DNA of 64,000 nucleotides, taken from contig NC_053040.3 in the NCBI RefSeq assembly GCF_002575655.3, positions 223,524,628 to 223,588,627 of the forward strand. Reading direction: 5' to 3'. Shown here in pieces: positions 34,755 through 47,001 of this stretch. Below the pieces are notes generated by a model. That model had not been told where the DNA came from. It saw only the letters and a program-made list of their open reading frames with translations, and made no database searches. The stretch's first letter is position 1; each line of letters begins with the position of its first letter. Made by a program: the position numbers and the translations under genes. The DNA comes from Aegilops tauschii subsp. strangulata (taxonomy: Eukaryota; Streptophyta; Magnoliopsida; Poales; Poaceae).

Positions 34755-36349
34755 TGAAAGCACAAGTGCTCCCTTGGTGATTTTGGTAATTAATGTCAAC
34801 ATATCTCTTATTGGACTAATATTTTCATCTAGTATACTTCAGATGAGTTCAACAGTGGAGTGGCATGGGCAAAAGGATATGGAACCCCTTCAAGAAGCTA
34901 AGGACAAAGATTGGCAAAAGCTCAAGACTCTACATTTTCATTTTAGTGATCCAAGATCACATTGAGTCCATAGGAAAAGCCAATACTATTAAAAGGGGAT
35001 GAGGTGTTGCTTAATGGCTTGCTTGCTCAAAGTGCTTAGTGATATGCTCCAAAGCCCTCAACCACTTTGTCATTTCCACATATGTCCTAAACCTAATGTC
35101 AAACTCGGCCCCACCGATTTGATCTATCCGGCGCGACCGAGTTCACTTGACATAGCCACTACCAGAAACCCTAATCAGTTTGATCTCACCAATGGGATCT
35201 CGCTCTCATTGAGCTGGGCTTGCAAACTCTTTGTTGCATGTTGCAACTATTTCGGTCTCACCGAGATATGCAATCGGTCCCACCGAGTTTGCTTGACCAA
35301 CTCTCTGTTTTGCTTATTACCAAAATCGGTCTCACCGAGTTTGTGTAATCGGTCAAACTGAATTGAGGTTTTACCCTAACCCTAGCACATCAATCCCACC
35401 GAGTTCATCATATCGGTCCCACCGAATATCCTAACGTTCACATTTTGAATAAAATCGGTCTGATCGAGTTTCTCGATTCGGTCCCACCGAGTTTGGTGAA
35501 TTGTGTGTAATGGCTAGATTTGTGTGGAGGCTATATATACCCCTCCAGCCATCCTTCATTCATGGAGAGAGCCATCAGAACATGCCTACACTTCCAGCAT
35601 TCATTTTCTGAGAGAGAACCACCTACTCATGTGTTGAGACCAAGATATTCCAATCCAACCACAATAATCTTGATCTCTAGCCTTCCCCAAGTTTCTTTCC
35701 ACTCAAATCATCTTTCCACCATATCCAAATCTGTGAGAGAGAGTTGAGTGTTGGGGAGACTACCATTTGAAGCACAAGAGCAAGGAGTTCATCATCAACA
35801 CACCAACTATTACATTTTGGAGAGTGGTGTCTCCTAGATTGGTTAGGTGTCACTTGGGAGCCTCCGTCAAGATTGTGGAGTTGAACCAAGGAGTTTGTAA
35901 GGGCAAGGAGATCGCCTACTTCGTGAAGATCTACCCAAGTGAGGCAAGTCCTTCATGGGCGACGGCCATGGTGGGATTGACAAGGTTGCTTCTTCGTGGA
36001 CCCTTCGTGGGTGGAGCCCTCCGTGGACTCACGCAACCGTTATCCTTCGTGGGTTGAAGTCTCCATCAACATGGATGTACGATAGCACCACCTATCAGAA
36101 CCACGCCAAAAATCTCCGTGTCTGCAATTGCGTTTGCATACTCCAATCCCATCCGTTTACTTTCTTGCAAGTTGCATGCTTTACTTTCTGCTGCCCATAT
36201 ACTCTTGCCATGCTTGCTTGAAATGTATTGTGAATGTTTAAACTTGTGCTAAAACTCCACATTAACTTGAAGAAATTAACAACTGCTACTTTTCTTTGTT
36301 GAGGGTCTAATCACCCCCCCTCTCTAGACACCTCTTCTCGATCCTTTCA
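34755..36349 (+). mobile_element. Copia 5' LTR (1595 bp), SIRE/Maximus-like
   Basis: It starts TGAAAGCACAAG and ends CCTTTCA, followed after two bases by a tRNA-Met primer site (tggtatcagagc, 36352-36363). It matches 42235-43819 over its whole length, more than 90% identical by eye. A TATA-like tatatata at 35532-35539 precedes the probable start. About eight copies of a 15-bp motif TCGGTCYCACCGAGT lie in 35104-35492. Lineage inferred from the gag/pol and the long downstream region. Confidence 0.9.
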
Positions 36350-36351
36350 AT

Positions 36352-36363
36352 TGGTATCAGAGC
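36352..36363 (+). other. Primer binding site, initiator tRNA-Met
   Basis: tggtatcagagc, the standard copia primer site, two bases after the LTR. Confidence 0.92.
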
Positions 36364-36404
36364 ATTGGTCTCCATTCCTTTGGTTTAATCACCATTGGAG
36401 GAAG

Positions 36405-39400
36405 ATGGATGAGTCTACATTGGGGAGTCTTAGACATAGAGTGCCCACACTTGATGGAGAGTTCTTTCATGAGTGGAAAATGAGATGCTTGAGATTTTCA
36501 CTGAATATCACTTGAACAAGTACATTACTAGCCCTTGTGCACCCCTTGTTGATCCTTTGCATCCTACCCTTGATGATTCTATTGACATGATTCTCAACCT
36601 TAGAACTATCAATCTTATTACTAGAGGTTTGCCTAGAAATTTGTCTGTTTGCGTGCCTACTCTTGATTGTGCCTACACTATATGGAGATTTCTTGAGGAA
36701 CGATTTCCAAACAATTCCTTGCAAAATTTAGATGAGATTCTTCACAAGTCTATTGCTTTGAGTAAGATGAATTCCAATGATCCTAAGTTTGGTGATTGTT
36801 TATTTGAGCTTCGTGACCTCTTGTGTGCCAAAGGAGATGTTGGAATCATTAGCAATATCATCTCCGAAGCCATTAGAATTCATAAAGATGAGCATTGTGA
36901 TGATCATTTATCTAATGAATCAATCTCTCTAGGAATTGATCAATCACAAGACGATGTTGAACATGGATACTATGATGAGGATGATGATAGTGACTTTGAT
37001 CTTGATGAGTCTATGAGACACTTTGGTCTTATGGCTAATCTTCGCGGCTACATGGCTGGAGGAAAGGAATGGGTTCTTGATAGTGGATGTACCGATCACA
37101 TGACCGGAGACAAGGATATGTTCCGTGAGCTTGCTGAAAACAACGGCCCTCGAAAGTATGTCACCTTTGGTGATAACTCAAAGGGTAAGGTGGTTGGCCT
37201 TGGTAAGGTGGCAATCTCACATGATAGCTCCATACAAAATGTTATGCTTGTTGAATCTCTTGGCTATAATTTACTTTCCGTATCTAGACTTGCTGACTTT
37301 GGTTTCAATGTCCTATTTAGTGAAGTAGATTGCCAAGTGTTTCATAGAGATAATCATAAAATGGTCTTTACTGGTATACGTAGAGGTGATCTATACATTG
37401 TTGATTTCACTAAAAAGGCTCAACCTAGAACATGCTTAATTGCTAAATCTTCTAAAGGCTGGTTGTGGCATAGAAGGTTAGGTCATGTGGGCATGCGAAA
37501 TCTTGATAAGCTTATTAAAGGTGATCATATCCTTGGAGTAAAAGATGTTATATTTGACAAGGATATATTGTGTAGTGCTTGTCAAGCAGGAAAACAGGTT
37601 GGAGGAAGCCACCCCATGAAGAACATCATGACCACAAGAACACCGCTCGAGCTACTTCATATGGATCTCTTTGGTCCCAACGCCTATAAAAGTCTCGGTG
37701 GAAACTCATTTGGTCTAGTCATAGTCGATGATTTTTCAAGATTTACGTTGGTGTTCTTTCTTGATGATAAATCGCAGGTCCAAAATATCTTCAAGAACTT
37801 CACTAGGAAGGCCCAAAATCAATTTGAAGTGAAGATAAAGAAGGTTTGCAGCGACAACGGAACGGAGTTCAAGAACGCAAATGTGGATACCTTTCTTGAT
37901 GAAGAAGGGATTTCAAACGAGTTCTCGGCTACGTACACGCCTCAACAAAATGGAGTTGTTGAGAGGAAGAACCGAACTCTTATTGAGATGGCGAGAATGA
38001 TGCTTGATGAGTACAAGACGCCAAAACACTTTTGGGCGGAAGCGGTTGAGACAGCTTGTCATGCAACAAATCGTCTATATCTTCACAAGCTACTCGGCAA
38101 GACGGCATACGAGCTTCTCACCGGTAACAAACCCCAAGTTGGATACTTTCGAGTGCTCGGCTCAAAGTGCTATATTCTTGATAAGCATCGTCGTTCAATT
38201 TCCTCCTAAATCTCATGAGGGTTTCCTACTCGGTTATGGCTCAAACTCTCACACTTACTGTGTCTACAACAATTTCACCCGAAAGGTTGAAGACACGGTA
38301 GATGTGAAGTTTGATGAATCTAACGGCTCGCAAGTAGAGCAATTGCCAGTTGATCTAGGAGACAAAGACCCTTCAAAAGCAATCCAAGAATTGTCTACTG
38401 GCAAGATTCGTCCAACGGAGGTGAAGGAGAGTACCTCGTCCGTCCAAGTGGAAGCTTCTACCTCACGACAAGGTGAACCAAGAGTTGACACGGAGGCATC
38501 CACAAGTGGGACACGCCAAGATGAAGAAAACAAGGAAGTACACCAAGATGAACCTCATCAACCTCATTCTCCACCTTGACAAGAGAACGACAATGTCAAC
38601 AACGAAGAAGGCCAAGAGGAAGAACAAGGTGATGAAGAAGATGTTCCACCCCGACCCAAACAAAAGCTCGCATGAGTTCAAGTAAGAGTCTCAAGAGACC
38701 ACCCCGCCGAACAAATCTTCAATGATATCCAAACCAGGAGAATCACTCGCTCTAAAACTCGTTTGGCTAATTTTTGTGAACATTATTCATTCATCTCTAG
38801 CATTGAACCTATGAAGGTTGAAGAACATTGGAAGATCCGGATTGGATAAATGCCATGCATGAAGAGCTACACAACTTTGAGAGGAACCAAGTGTGGACAT
38901 TTGTCGAGAAGCTCGACAACAACCACAACATCATCGATACCAAATGGGTGTTTCGCGACATGCAAGACGAAGATGGACAAGTCGTTCGCGACAAAGCACG
39001 TCTCGTCGCCCAAGGCTACACTCAAGTCGAAGGTATGGACTATGGTGAGACATACGCTCCCGTTGCTAGACTTGAGTCCATCTGCATCTTACTTGCCTAT
39101 GCTAATCACCATGATATTACCTTGTACCAAATGGACACTAAAAGTGCTTTTCTAAATGGTGAAATTGAGGAGGAAGTTTATGTTAAACAACCTCTCGATT
39201 TTGTTAATCCTAAGAAACCCGATCATGTTTACAAACTTCACAAAGCTCTTTATGGTCTTAAACAAGCTCCTAGAGCGTGGTATAAATGCTAGACCAAGTT
39301 CCTTATTGAAAAAGGCTTTGAGATTGGAAAAATTGATTCTACTATTTTTACTAAAAGGGTTAATGGTGAATTATTTGTGTGACAAATTTATGTTGATGAT

Positions 39401-40367
39401 ATCATGTTTGGTTCGACTAACTCTCATTTTACTGAAAAGTTTGGAAAGCTAATGTCGGAGAAGTTTGAGATGTCTATGATGAGCGAACTCAAGCTCTTTC
39501 TTGGTTTGCAAATCAAGCAAACTAAGGAGGGTACCTTTGTTTCTCAAACAAAGTATACCAAGGACTTATTCAAGAAGTTCAACAAGCAAGAAAGCTATGA
39601 AAACTCCCATGCCTACTAGTGGACATCTTGACTTGACTAAGAATGGCAAACCCGTTGACCAAAAGGTTTACCACTCTATGATTGGTTCATTGTTATATCT
39701 ATGTGCCTCCTATCCCGATATTATGCTAAGTGTGTGCATGTGTGCACGATATCAAGCGGCCCCCAAAGAATGTCATCTTAAGGCTGTGAAAAGGATAGTG
39801 AGATACTTAATTCACACACCAAATTTTGGCATTTGGTATCCTAAGAGGTCTTCTTTTGATCTTGTTGGCTACTCCGACTCAGACTATGCCGGTGACAAGG
39901 TTGATAGAAAGTCCACTTCGGGTACTTGTCAATTTCTTGGTAGATCTCTTGTGTCTTGGTCCTCCAAGAAACAAAACTCGGTATCCTTATCCACCGCCAA
40001 AGCGGAATACATTGCCACCGGTTCATGTTGTGCTCAGTTACTTTGGATGACCCAAACTCTTAAAGATTATGGCATATATGTGAAACATGTTCCATTGATT
40101 TGTGACAATGAAAGTGCTATTAAGATTGCTCACAATCTCGTGTAACATTCTCGAACTAAGAATATTGAAGTTCGTCATCATTTCATTTGAGATCATGTTG
40201 CTAAAGGGGACACTGATCTTAAGCATGTTCGTACCGATAAGCAATTGGCGGATATATTCACCAAACCACTTGATGAGAAAGTATTTTGCCGTTTGAGATG
40301 TGAATTGAACATCATTGATGCCTCAAACTTGGAGTGGAAACTCCATTTGGATACATGCAAGGCATGA
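36405..40367 (+). pseudogene. Copia gag-pol: gag, protease, integrase, reverse transcriptase, RNase H
   Basis: ATG at 36405 opens gag (MDESTLGSLRHRV); a one-base shift near 36475 moves to a second frame that is then open to 38209. Gag runs to about 37060 and seems shortened: no CX2CX4HX4C zinc knuckle is visible before protease. Protease has WVLDSGCTDHMTG (about 37070). Integrase has HRRLGHVGMRNL and CSAC (37468-37585), then HMDLFGP, CSDNGTEF and PQQNGVVERKNRT. A frameshift near 38195 follows. The 38580-38830 hinge has several stops. Reverse transcriptase (38828-39600) has [23 protein letters not shown] and YVDDIMFG (39391); TAG at 39290 and TGA at 39379 break it. RNase H (to about 40300) has DLVGYSDSDYAGD and KAEYIA, with a TAA at 40143. 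Order PR-INT-RT identifies copia. Not functional as it stands. Confidence 0.9.
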
Positions 40368-42220
40368 GCCTTTGACTAATCCATGATATTTCTCTTATGA
40401 AGATGATCATATGTCTTGGATATATATTTGCACCCTTGCATGCTATCTAACCCTTGTAGATACTTGGATGAATCTAAATCTATGAGATTGCAAATCACTC
40501 ACATCTTGAGCAATCTCTACATCACCAAGTCTCTACAATATGGTGGTTGAAGACAAGGAAGCTTGAAACCTTTCAACATATCCTTTGACAATTTCTTTAT
40601 ATCAAATTTCATTTGGTATCAAATTTCATGATTGTCATTTTGGATACACAAGTGCTCTTCCTTGCAAGACTAACCCATGTATGTAGATGAACTCAGACTA
40701 CAAGAGGTGCTCTCAACCATTGATGAGCTACATCAACCTTGAGCATCCCACACAAGTTCAACTACATGATCAAGATCAACACCACCACCCAAGGTATCTT
40801 ATACCATCTTAGAGAAGCTTACCCCAAGTCATGGGTAAAAGCAGCTCAACAAGATGCGAATACATCAAAATGCTTAAACGAAAAATGGTAACCCCATTTT
40901 GAGCTTAAACGATGAGTATGACCTACGATCAAGTGTTCTCACTTGACTCCTCAGTCAATATACTCTAACATAGGTGACTTTGTCGCTGACCAATTCTAGA
41001 TGAAGTTCTCTAGTGTTTTTCTGAGTTCTTGCATGTTTGTTCTCCTTCTTTAATAAAAAAAACTTCATCTAGATTTCTTTTTCTTTTTCTCTGTTATGTT
41101 CTGCATTCCCTACATCCAATTCATTGCAAATCTTTCAGTTAATTCCTTGCAAACCTTTGTGAGATCTTATTTGCCTAAGTGAGCTGAGATGACAATTGTT
41201 CTCTCTCTGTGTTGAACTCGGACTCACTGGTTTGTTTATTTTTGCTAAACCGAACCATCTCGGTGCCACCGAAGAAAACAAGTCGGTGTTACCGATTTCA
41301 ATGCTGAGGAGACACTTTGCCATTTGCATCCTGCATATTTGTTCCAGCTCCACTCATGTTTCTTGTCCTCTACCTGCATCACATTCTATATGCTGCTTTA
41401 TTTGTTATGTGAATCAAGGACCAAACCTATTCAACTCACATGCCAGAAGAACCCTTCTTGGAAATTGATGTCAAAGGGGGAGAAAGAGATCACATCAAAG
41501 CTCAATCACATCAAAGGGAGAGAGAGACCCTATCGGAAGGAAAGATTTCTTAGTCTTCCCAGATGCTTGGTATTCAAAGAGGAGAGAAGTCACATGTCTT
41601 TAAGAGGGGAAAAGACATGTTATGATTGTTTTGTTCTGATTTTCTTGTTTTGCTCTGATTTTGTTTTCCCTACCTTCTCCCGGTATCCCATATAAGATTC
41701 AGGGGGATAAAGACATCTAGGGGAAGGAAATCTTTACTCTTCGGGGACATGTCTATATCCAATAGAGTACCCAGTCCTCACTCACTACATGTCATCCCAA
41801 TCTTGGTACCCTTGTGGTTTCTCAAATTGCTTTGTCATGTAGGTGTTCGTGTGTTATCTAACCTTGTTTACTCAGGTTCACCTATTCCAAAGCCACCTCA
41901 AGACCACAAGGTAAGTATATGCATCACACTCATGTGCATGATGATCTCTTGCTGATGTAAATATTGTTTACAAGAAGGACTCATGAACACGAAGGTATAT
42001 TTCATGTATCTACATCCTTTGCTCTGATGCATATAGCAAAGATACATGTAACTCATTGCTTGCTCTGTCATGCTTATGCATTCACATGATCTTACATTCC
42101 ATATTTACATGATTGCATACATGTAGGGGGAGCTTATGCATGTTACATGTCCTTCAAAGCTTTACTTGTTATTCTTCATATCTTTATCTAAAGCTTTGAT
42201 GTATGTTGTCATCAATTACG
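40368..42220 (+). other. Long 3' internal region of the copia element
   Basis: About 1.85 kb between RNase H and the polypurine tract. SIRE/Maximus elements have such an extended region, sometimes with an envelope-like ORF. Here only short broken frames are seen and I call no protein. 41214-41305 has scattered copies of the caccgag/tcggt motif seen in the LTR. Confidence 0.55.
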
Positions 42221-42234
42221 AAAAAGGGGGAGAT
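42221..42234 (+). other. Polypurine tract of the copia element
   Basis: aaaaagggggagat directly before the TG of the right LTR. Confidence 0.85.
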
Positions 42235-43819
42235 TGAAAGCACAAGTACTCCCTGGGTGATTTTGGTAATTAATGTCAACATATCTCTTGTTGGACTAAT
42301 ATTTTCATCTAGTATATTTCAGATGAGTTCAACAGTGGAGTGGCATGTACAAGAGAATGTGGAACCCCTTCAAGACAAAGATTGGCAAAAGTTCAAGACC
42401 CTACATTTTGATTTTAGTGATCCAAGATCACATTGAGTCCATAGGAAAAGCCAATACTATTAAAAGGGGATGAGGTGTTGCTTAGTGGCTTGCTTGCTCA
42501 AAGTGCTTAGTGATATGCTCCAAAGCCCTCAACCACTTTCTCATTTCCAAATATGTCCTAAACCTAAAGTCAAACTCGGCCCACCGATTTGATCTATCCG
42601 GTACCACAGAGTTCACTTGACATAGCCACTGCCAGAAACCCTAATCAGTTTGGTCTCACCAATGGGATCTCGGTCTCACTGAGATGGGCTTGCAAACTCT
42701 GTGTTGCCTGTTGCAACTATTTCGGTCTCACCGAGATATGCAATCGGTCCCACCGAGTTTTCTTGACCAACTCTCTGTTTTGCTTATTACCAAAATTAGT
42801 CGCACCGAGTTTGTATAATCAGTCAAACTGAGTTGAGGTTTTACCCTAACCCTAGCACATCGGTCCCACCGAGTTGATCATATCGGTCCCATTGAAAATC
42901 GTAACGTTCACATTTTGAATCAAATCGGTCTGACCGAGTTTTCTCGATTCGGTCCCACCGAGTTTGGTGAATTGTGTGTAACGGCTAGATTTTGTGTGGA
43001 GGCTATATATACCCCTCCACCCTTCCTTCATTCGTGGAGAGAGCCATCAGAACGTGCCTACACTGCCAGCATTCATTCTGTGAGAGAGAACCACCTACTC
43101 ATGTGTTGAGACCAAGATATTCCAATCCAACCACAAGAATATTGATTTCTAGCCTTCCCCAAGTTGCTTTCCACTCAAATCATCTTTCCACCAAATCCAA
43201 ATCTGTGAGAGAGAGTTGAGTGTTGGGGAGACTATCATTTGAAGCACAAGAGCAAGGAGTTCACAATCAACACACCATCTATTACCTTTTGGAGAGTGGT
43301 GTCTCCTAGGTTGGTTAGGTGTCACTTGGGAGCCTCCGTCAAGATTGTGGAGTTGAACCAAGGAGTTTTTAAGGGCAAGGAGATCGCCTACTTCGTGAAG
43401 ATCTACCCAATTGAGGCAAGTCCTTCGTGGGCGACGGCTATGGTGGGATAGACAAGGTTGCTTCTTCATGGACCCTTCGTGGGTGGAGCCCTCCGTGGAC
43501 TCGCGCAACCATTACCCTTCGTGGGTTGAAGTCTCCATCAACGTGGATGTACGATAGCACCACCTATCGGAACCACGCCAAGAATCTCCGTGTCTCCAAT
43601 TGCGTTTGCATACTCCAATCCCATCCCTTTACTATCTTGCAAGTTGCATGCTTTACTTTCCACTGCCCATATACTCTTGCCATGCTTGCTTGAAATGTAT
43701 TGTGAATGTTTAAACTTGTGCTAAAACTCCACGTTAACTTGAAGAAATTAAAAACTGCTACTTTTCTTTGTTGAGGGTCTAATCACCCCCCCTCTAGACA
43801 CCTCTTCTCAATCCTTTCA
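42235..43819 (+). mobile_element. Copia LTR shared by two tandem copies (1585 bp)
   Basis: Starts TGAAAGCACAAG, ends CCTTTCA. It is preceded by a polypurine tract, as a 3' LTR, and followed by a primer site and gag start, as a 5' LTR (tggtatcag at 43822-43830). So one LTR serves two elements. Confidence 0.88.
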
Positions 43820-43874
43820 ATTGGTATCAGAACATTGTCCTCCATTGCTTTTGGTTAATCACCATTGGAGGAAG

Positions 43875-44078
43875 ATGGATGAGTCTACGTTGGGGAGTCT
43901 TAGACGTAGAGTGCCCATACTTGATGGAGAGTTCTTTCATGAGTGAAAAAATGAGATGCTTGAGATGTTCAATGAATATCACTTGAACAAGTACATTACT
44001 AGCCCTTGTGCACCCCTTGTTGATCCTTTGCATCCTACCCTTGATGAGTCTATTGACATGATTCGCAACCTTAGAACT
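43875..44078 (+). pseudogene. Second copia gag, first ~200 bp only
   Basis: Matches 36405-36608 closely. ATG at 43875; a TGA replaces the Trp codon of the first copy (hEW to hE-stop, near 43944). Homology ends at about 44078 and a gypsy sequence begins at once. Confidence 0.8.
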
Positions 44079-44289
44079 TTCATTCGCGACAGCACCGGTC
44101 GCGGGAGGAAGCTCTGCTGCGGTTGCCGGAGGCAACGCCGGCCGTCGCAGGAGCGCGCCTGTGCCCCCGAGGGGCCGCCACCGGAGCTTTTGGGGCCGCC
44201 CACGGCCTCTCTTGGGCGGCGGCGTGCCTGGCCCCTCCTTGGGGGCCTTCCCCTTCTCCACCGCGAAAAACCTCCTCATCGGCACCATG
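44079..44289 (-). pseudogene. Antisense ORF of a gypsy element, AT-hook protein, 3' truncated
   Basis: ATG at 44289 (MVPMRRFFAVEKGKAPKEG) leads a basic Pro-rich frame with an AT-hook-like core KRGRGRPQK, a motif that binds the minor groove of AT-rich DNA. It is cut at 44079 by the copia junction after about 70 codons. It lies about 330 bp from the LTR at 44621, antisense to it, with a TATA box (GGTTATAAAT, 44371-44380) upstream. An ATG further up at 44372 lies in the TATA region and is unlikely to be the start. Probably the first exon of an additional ORF like those at 33-3392 and 54336. Confidence 0.55.
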
Positions 44290-44370
44290 GGTGCTGCGGC
44301 GAGACGGAGAGAGAAAAAGGAGGAAGAGGGAGAAAGCACGAGAAGATGGAGAAGAGAAGGGGTCCCCCCC

Positions 44371-44380
44371 ATTTATAACC
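44371..44380 (-). promoter_or_regulatory. TATA box for the antisense AT-hook ORF
   Basis: On the - strand GGTTATAAAT, about 82 bp upstream of ATG 44289. Confidence 0.5.
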
Positions 44381-44620
44381 AGAGGGAGGCCAACCGCCAG
44401 CCTCCATGATCCCCCGGTAATGATGATCTTTTTGCATGTAGCAGGCTCTTGTCAAGTCGAGCGGTTGCCGAGGTTGCGTGGGGAAGTGGAGACGCCCACG
44501 TCACATCAAGCACCACGCGTTGACCGGGTCCGCAGGTGGTTGGGGCCCGCTGTGCTTTGCCCTTGCCCTTTGGCTTCGCCTCGAAGCCAAGTCCGAGGGC
44601 GCCTTGGGCCCGGGGGCTAC

Positions 44621-45531
44621 TGTCGGCATTCTGGGAACCGGGGTAACCAGACTTGCCTGCCCGCGACCCACGGCATGGCTCCATCAGCGGCCTGGTACGA
44701 CCCATCTTCAAAATCAACAACACAAGACCCTCGCGAGGGGCCAAGCCTCGCGAGGCGAACAACGCCAAGACCACTAGAAGGAGTGGCCTCCTTAGGCTGG
44801 CTCTTGAGGAGCGGAGATTCCTATGCAAGCACCTACCTCGTGAGGTTAAGGTGACACAAGCCATGAAGACCAAGGCTAGGGAAGACCAAGGCTAGGCGGG
44901 CTACAACGGGCGCAGTACAACAGGTTTGCTCTTTGGTGCTAAAGAGGCAAGCGCAGGTATGGAGTCTCGAGGAATCAACCAAAGGTTTCCATTTCCATGC
45001 TACGAGACCAGGACCGCCAGGACGGCAGGACGGAGGTCATCGCCGAGCCCACCACGACGTCATGACCAGAAGCTTTGTAGGCGAAGACCACCTTTCATCA
45101 GGATAAGATGTACTATTTGTCTCCGTTCAAACTTGGCCATTGTGGGATCCCTTCCTGCCTTCATTTTGGGGGAAGAGGACCTAGGTCACTATAAATATAG
45201 CCTAGCCACCACCATAGAAGGGGGACGAAAAAGAGGAGACCATCCTCACCCTCACCAGCTCACACAAGCAGAAGAACACACCTCCTGAGGTTGTTCTTCC
45301 CGTGTACCTATTCATCCTCAGCCCACCTCGAGCCTAATCCACCACAAAGCAAGAGTAGGGTCTTACACCGCAAGGTGGCCCGAACCTTGGTAAACTGCCT
45401 TGTCCCCTTTCTTTCCTGTTCATCGAGCTAGGCCTTGAGTTCGACGAGTTGGTAGACTAGGGAGATTGAGTTCTTCACACGCACCCCAGAGTTAGAATCT
45501 TTCTTGGGTCTGCGGAGCCCTGAATCCGGCA
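44621..45531 (+). mobile_element. Gypsy LTR (about 911 bp)
   Basis: It begins TGTCGGCATTCTGGG directly after a polypurine-like tract (ttgggcccgggggctac, 44604-44620), so it is a 3' LTR. TATA box TATAAATA is at 45190-45197. The end is taken at CCGGCA (45531), where a - strand gag starts abruptly; the end is less certain than the start. Confidence 0.65.
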
Positions 45532-45995
45532 GGAGCCAGTCGCTGGGATGGCGTGGTGATGAGGTGATGGCATGCACGGGCCAATGACTCCATTCGGAGC
45601 ATTGGGTGGGCCAGTTTGCTCCGGGGGCGTTGCATGTCCTGCGACCGCGCCCACGGTGGGGGTGGCCATAGAATTGCGATTCGCCTCGGGACGAACGTCA
45701 CCGCCATGGCTATGCCCCTCGGCCAGGCCGGGAGGGACAAAAGGAATAATCTCTCTACCCGTACCTCCTGGAGCATGGTCGCCAGGATGTTGTTGGTGCT
45801 GTCCTTCTCCGGTGCCTCGCGCTCTTGCTTAGGCCGTGGGGGAGGTGGTGACAACGCCCCTTGCACCGACCACGTCTCCTGCAGCGCCACATCCTCATGC
45901 ACCTCCGCATTCCTCGTGGCGTCGGCGGTCGTGGGTGGCGGGGCCTTCATGGTGGACGGGTGAGCTACGGCACCGGACTTCTTCTTGGGCGCCAT
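45532..45995 (-). pseudogene. N-terminal gag fragment of a - strand gypsy element
   Basis: ATG at 45995 (MAPKKKSGAVAHPSTMKAPP), about 100 bp downstream of a primer site. The product is basic then Pro/Ala-rich with PPPPRPKQEREAPEKD, typical of a gypsy leader or gag start. The match stops at the LTR junction near 45532 after about 155 codons. Confidence 0.55.
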
Positions 45996-46074
45996 AGTCG
46001 ATGGAGCCGTCGATGATGAAAATGGCGATGAAGATGACGCGATGTTTTACGCTCTCGGGTTAGCACAATTGATC

Positions 46075-46092
46075 CCCCTACCTGGCGCGCCA
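46075..46092 (-). other. Primer binding site of the - strand gypsy element
   Basis: On the - strand TGGCGCGCCAGGTAGGGG, the form seen in Tat-lineage gypsy elements, four bases from the LTR end. Confidence 0.75.
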
Positions 46093-46096
46093 AAGA

Positions 46097-47001
46097 TGTC
46101 ATGGGAAACCACGGCCGCCTATGGGGCCATGAGCCCCTTTTGGTTCGGCAAGGGGATGGGCACGTTGTACAAAGAGCGAAGAAGCGTAACACAGCATGAC
46201 AGAGCTCGTGCGGGCAGTTTTTACCCAGGTTCGGGCCGCCGCAAGGCGTAAAACCCTACTCCTGCTTTGGTGGATTGATGGTGGAAAATGGTGGAAAAAT
46301 GCAGCGCTCTTGCCTGGCAAGGTTGCCTCAGGGCGAGAGTGGCTACGCGTGTATGAACGTGCGGGGGTCCGAATCCTTTCTACGGTTGCCATTGGCCTCC
46401 TTTTATAGATCAAGGGGTCACCACAGTGGCAAATCAATCTTTACATAATGATTAGATAGCAAACAGTGCTATCATACTTAACTCTGCAGGTTGATAGAAC
46501 GCATTAAATGCACCGCTCAGTGTCACATCACAGCTTACCCAGCAGGCCCTGGCGGGCTGTTTTGCCAGCTTCGCGCATGTTGGCTTGACACGTCTCAGGA
46601 CGGGTGTCGCTTGGAGGTATTTTCGGTAGGAAGTGGCTACCATGTGGCAGGGAGCAGCCACTTAGTCACGTAGGAGCTTGACACCGCACTGATCGATGAC
46701 GTGTGTCGCTGTGAGGTGTTGTGGTGGAGTGGTTTGCCTCCGTGAGCCCCGGCAGGCCTGCCGGGGCGATCTTGGAGGCTCGCTTACGGCATAACCCCAA
46801 CCTCGCCAGGCTCGCCTGCCCGGCAAGGGAGGTTCCTCTCGTAGTGGTTTCTTGTCTCTCTAGCTAGTCTTGGTCTTCTTGATCTACACGTTGGTCCTTC
46901 GAAGAACTGATGCCCCGTGCTTTGATCTGATCTTGGTGCTGACCTTGTTCTTGGGCCTGTGCACAGTCTGGGCAACGGACCCAGGGTTTGTTGCACCGAC
47001 A
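46097..47001 (-). mobile_element. Gypsy 5' LTR (905 bp)
   Basis: On the - strand it begins TGTCGGTGCAACAAA at 47001 and ends CCCATGACA at 46097. TATA box TATAAAAGG is at 46399-46407 (- strand). It is related to the LTR at 52811-53743. Right flank gtgcg (47002-47006) is the candidate target duplication. Confidence 0.8.

Noticed and set aside
41196..41695. Envelope-like ORF downstream of copia pol
   Set aside because: Two short overlapping frames (90 and 123 codons) without signal peptide or clear membrane pattern; not enough support.
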